DNA of 64,000 nt, from NCBI GenBank assembly GCA_040954595.2, contig CM082583.2, positions 10,664,001 through 10,728,000 of the forward strand, read 5' to 3'. The DNA is from Balanoglossus misakiensis (taxonomy: Eukaryota; Hemichordata). Below, in pieces: positions 63,139-64,000 of the stretch. Numbering within the stretch: position 1 is the stretch's first letter; each line of letters starts with the position of its first letter. The position numbers and the translations under genes were made by a program. A model generated the notes under the pieces. The model ran no database searches, was not told where the DNA came from, and worked only from the letters and a program-made list of their open reading frames with translations.

Positions 63139-64000
63139 CTGTGGTGGAAAAATTCAAAGTGCAAAACAGATAAGATCTTTAGAACACACAAACACACCCA
63201 CCTCCATAAAAGTAGAAGTGGGAAGGTGTACCAACTACAAGCTATAGCAAGGCAAATCAAGTGCCAGGGAGTCAAATTCTTGAACTAGTTATTGTTGGCA
63301 TGGATATCAGACACAGCTACATACAGAGCCACAATAGACTCACCATGCTTTGCAGAATGAAGAGCTCGGAGACATAACTCTAGCAGCGTCAGCGCCTCTC
63401 GCTTGATAGGACTGTCAAGAGTCAACACCTCTTTGATTTCAGGAGGAACTATTGCAGCATAGCCGTCCATTTCCATAACCAATCTTGTGTCACCAGCTGT
63501 TCTCTGCACATCTACAGTCCCACAACTGAAATGACAACCAGCATGGTTAAAAGAAATTGTTAACATAGATATCTAGGATTATTTTTTTTCACAAAATCAG
63601 TCTCTTTTGTACAATATGTGGTTACAGTATGCCATTGAGGGTTGATCCATTGGGGTGAATAACTAACCTGTTAGCTCCAATTTCAATTTTCCACATACTA
63701 AAAGGCACAGCATGTAAAGTAGGGTTTTCATCCACGTACACCGACTTCAGGGATGGCATTATGCCAAGATCTGTAAAGGACCAAAAGTAACTCACAAAAT
63801 ACAGTGCTGTTCAGTCATTTTGATGGGGACCCTGGCCATGACTGAGATTCAGGTATGAAATCATTCATGAACTACCAGCACATGTAAATTCACAGCTAAC
63901 AACACAAGAAAGGATTTTGTGGGAAAAACATACCTGCTGGAAGATGAGTCAACTTATTTCCTGAGACCGTAATTTCTTCCAAATACTGCAACTTGACCAG
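62894..64000 (-). CDS. Lrrc28: LRRC28-like leucine-rich-repeat protein, C-terminal part (gene continues past the right edge)
   Basis: Partial CDS on the minus strand: complement of join 62894-63138, 63344-63525, 63668-63770, 63934-64000. All three introns are GT/AG and the phases agree; it gives 197 residues and a TGA stop. Visible: two LRR units (LQYLEEITVSGNKLTHLPAD, then LGIMPSLKSVYVDENPTLHAVP), then EIGANSCGTVDV, a helical segment and a Cys-rich tail (GHCLAPSGCDQPIFTTAYARL...CCSRQCLKVF). The order matches vertebrate LRRC28, which has SGNRLAFLP-type repeats, then GCSGCG, GHCHRCSEPMFTIVYPKL and YCCSTQCLQTF. LRRC58 has a related tail but fits less well. The molecular role of LRRC28 is not established; LRRs usually bind proteins. 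The N-terminal repeats lie outside the window. The gene converges on Mef2, which is also its neighbour in human. Confidence 0.88.
63344..63525 (-). CDS. Lrrc28: Lrrc28 exon, post-LRR helical segment
   Basis: 182 nt between TTGTCATTTCAG and AAGCATG|GTGAGT. It begins CGTVDVQRTAGDTRL and ends LTLLELCLRALHSAKH. It starts at the conserved SCG (GCSGCG in vertebrates). PPEIKEVLTLDSPIKREAL corresponds to LPAEVKAI...LPLQELAMRGL. Confidence 0.88.
63668..63770 (-). CDS. Lrrc28: Lrrc28 exon, last LRR unit
   Basis: 103 nt between CCTTTACAG and GCTAACAG|GTTAGT, phases 1 to 2. It encodes LGIMPSLKSVYVDENPTLHA then VPFSMWKIEIGAN, the final repeat. It corresponds to the YVYVDNN...LKGLP segment of vertebrate LRRC28. 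Confidence 0.88.
63934..64000 (-). CDS. Lrrc28: Lrrc28 exon with LRR unit, cut by window edge
   Basis: 67 nt within the window, reading LVKLQYLEEITVSGNKLTHL then PA plus one base. The donor is CCAGCAG|GTATGT. The LxxLxxLxLxxNxLxxLP spacing is a standard LRR. The exon continues to the right of the window, and the frame is fixed by the next exon. Confidence 0.85.

Overview
The window is animal nuclear DNA: AT-rich, with short coding exons bounded by GT/AG splice sites, long introns, microsatellites and several short inverted-repeat elements. It shows no bacterial operons, rRNA or CRISPR array. Two protein genes can be supported. The organism is probably a marine invertebrate bilaterian. The Mef2 protein mixes a fly-like stretch after the MADS/MEF2 domain (LTPRTEAKYSKI) with a vertebrate-like C-terminus (GSDRED-RG, IKSEPISPPRD), and the palindrome TACATGTA is strikingly over-used. 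I cannot decide between an invertebrate deuterostome (hemichordate, echinoderm, amphioxus) and a lophotrochozoan.

Gene 1, 46010-56831 (+), is a complete Mef2 (myocyte enhancer factor 2) coding region. It has nine coding exons with consistent phases, 1386 nt in total, encoding 461 residues plus a stop. The MADS box and MEF2 domain lie in exons 1-2. The Ser/Pro/Gln-rich transactivation region, a MAPK docking motif, a phospho-sumoylation motif and a basic C-terminus follow in exons 3-9. Gene 2, 62894-64000 (-), is the 3' part of an LRRC28-type leucine-rich-repeat gene: four exons read in from the right edge, ending in a Cys-rich tail. The two genes converge tail to tail about 4 kb apart. LRRC28 and MEF2A are also neighbours on human chromosome 15q26.3, so this looks like old microsynteny with a changed orientation.

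Layout: 1-45918 has no recognisable coding gene. It is best read as the 5' flank and/or a very long 5'UTR intron of Mef2. A candidate non-coding first exon ends at 3804 (GTAAGT donor), with two perfect MEF2 sites (CTAAAAATAG) at 2163 and 3232 upstream of it. This region is scattered with non-autonomous DNA-transposon-like elements: 5447-5619, 6061-6238 with a TA duplication, 9303-9395, 14222-14330, 20085-20337, and 25014-26094 with a TTA duplication and G-rich interior. There is also a 19-bp inverted repeat pair at 18507/20469, a perfect 48-bp tandem duplication at 4623-4718, and simple repeats. 45919-56831 is the Mef2 coding part, 56832 to about 58.8 kb its 3'UTR, about 58.8-62.7 kb the intergenic gap, and 62.7-64 kb the end of LRRC28.

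No previously undescribed biochemical system is visible. The main leads are the Mef2-LRRC28 linkage, possible Mef2 autoregulation, a frame-neutral cassette exon, and the set of short mobile elements.
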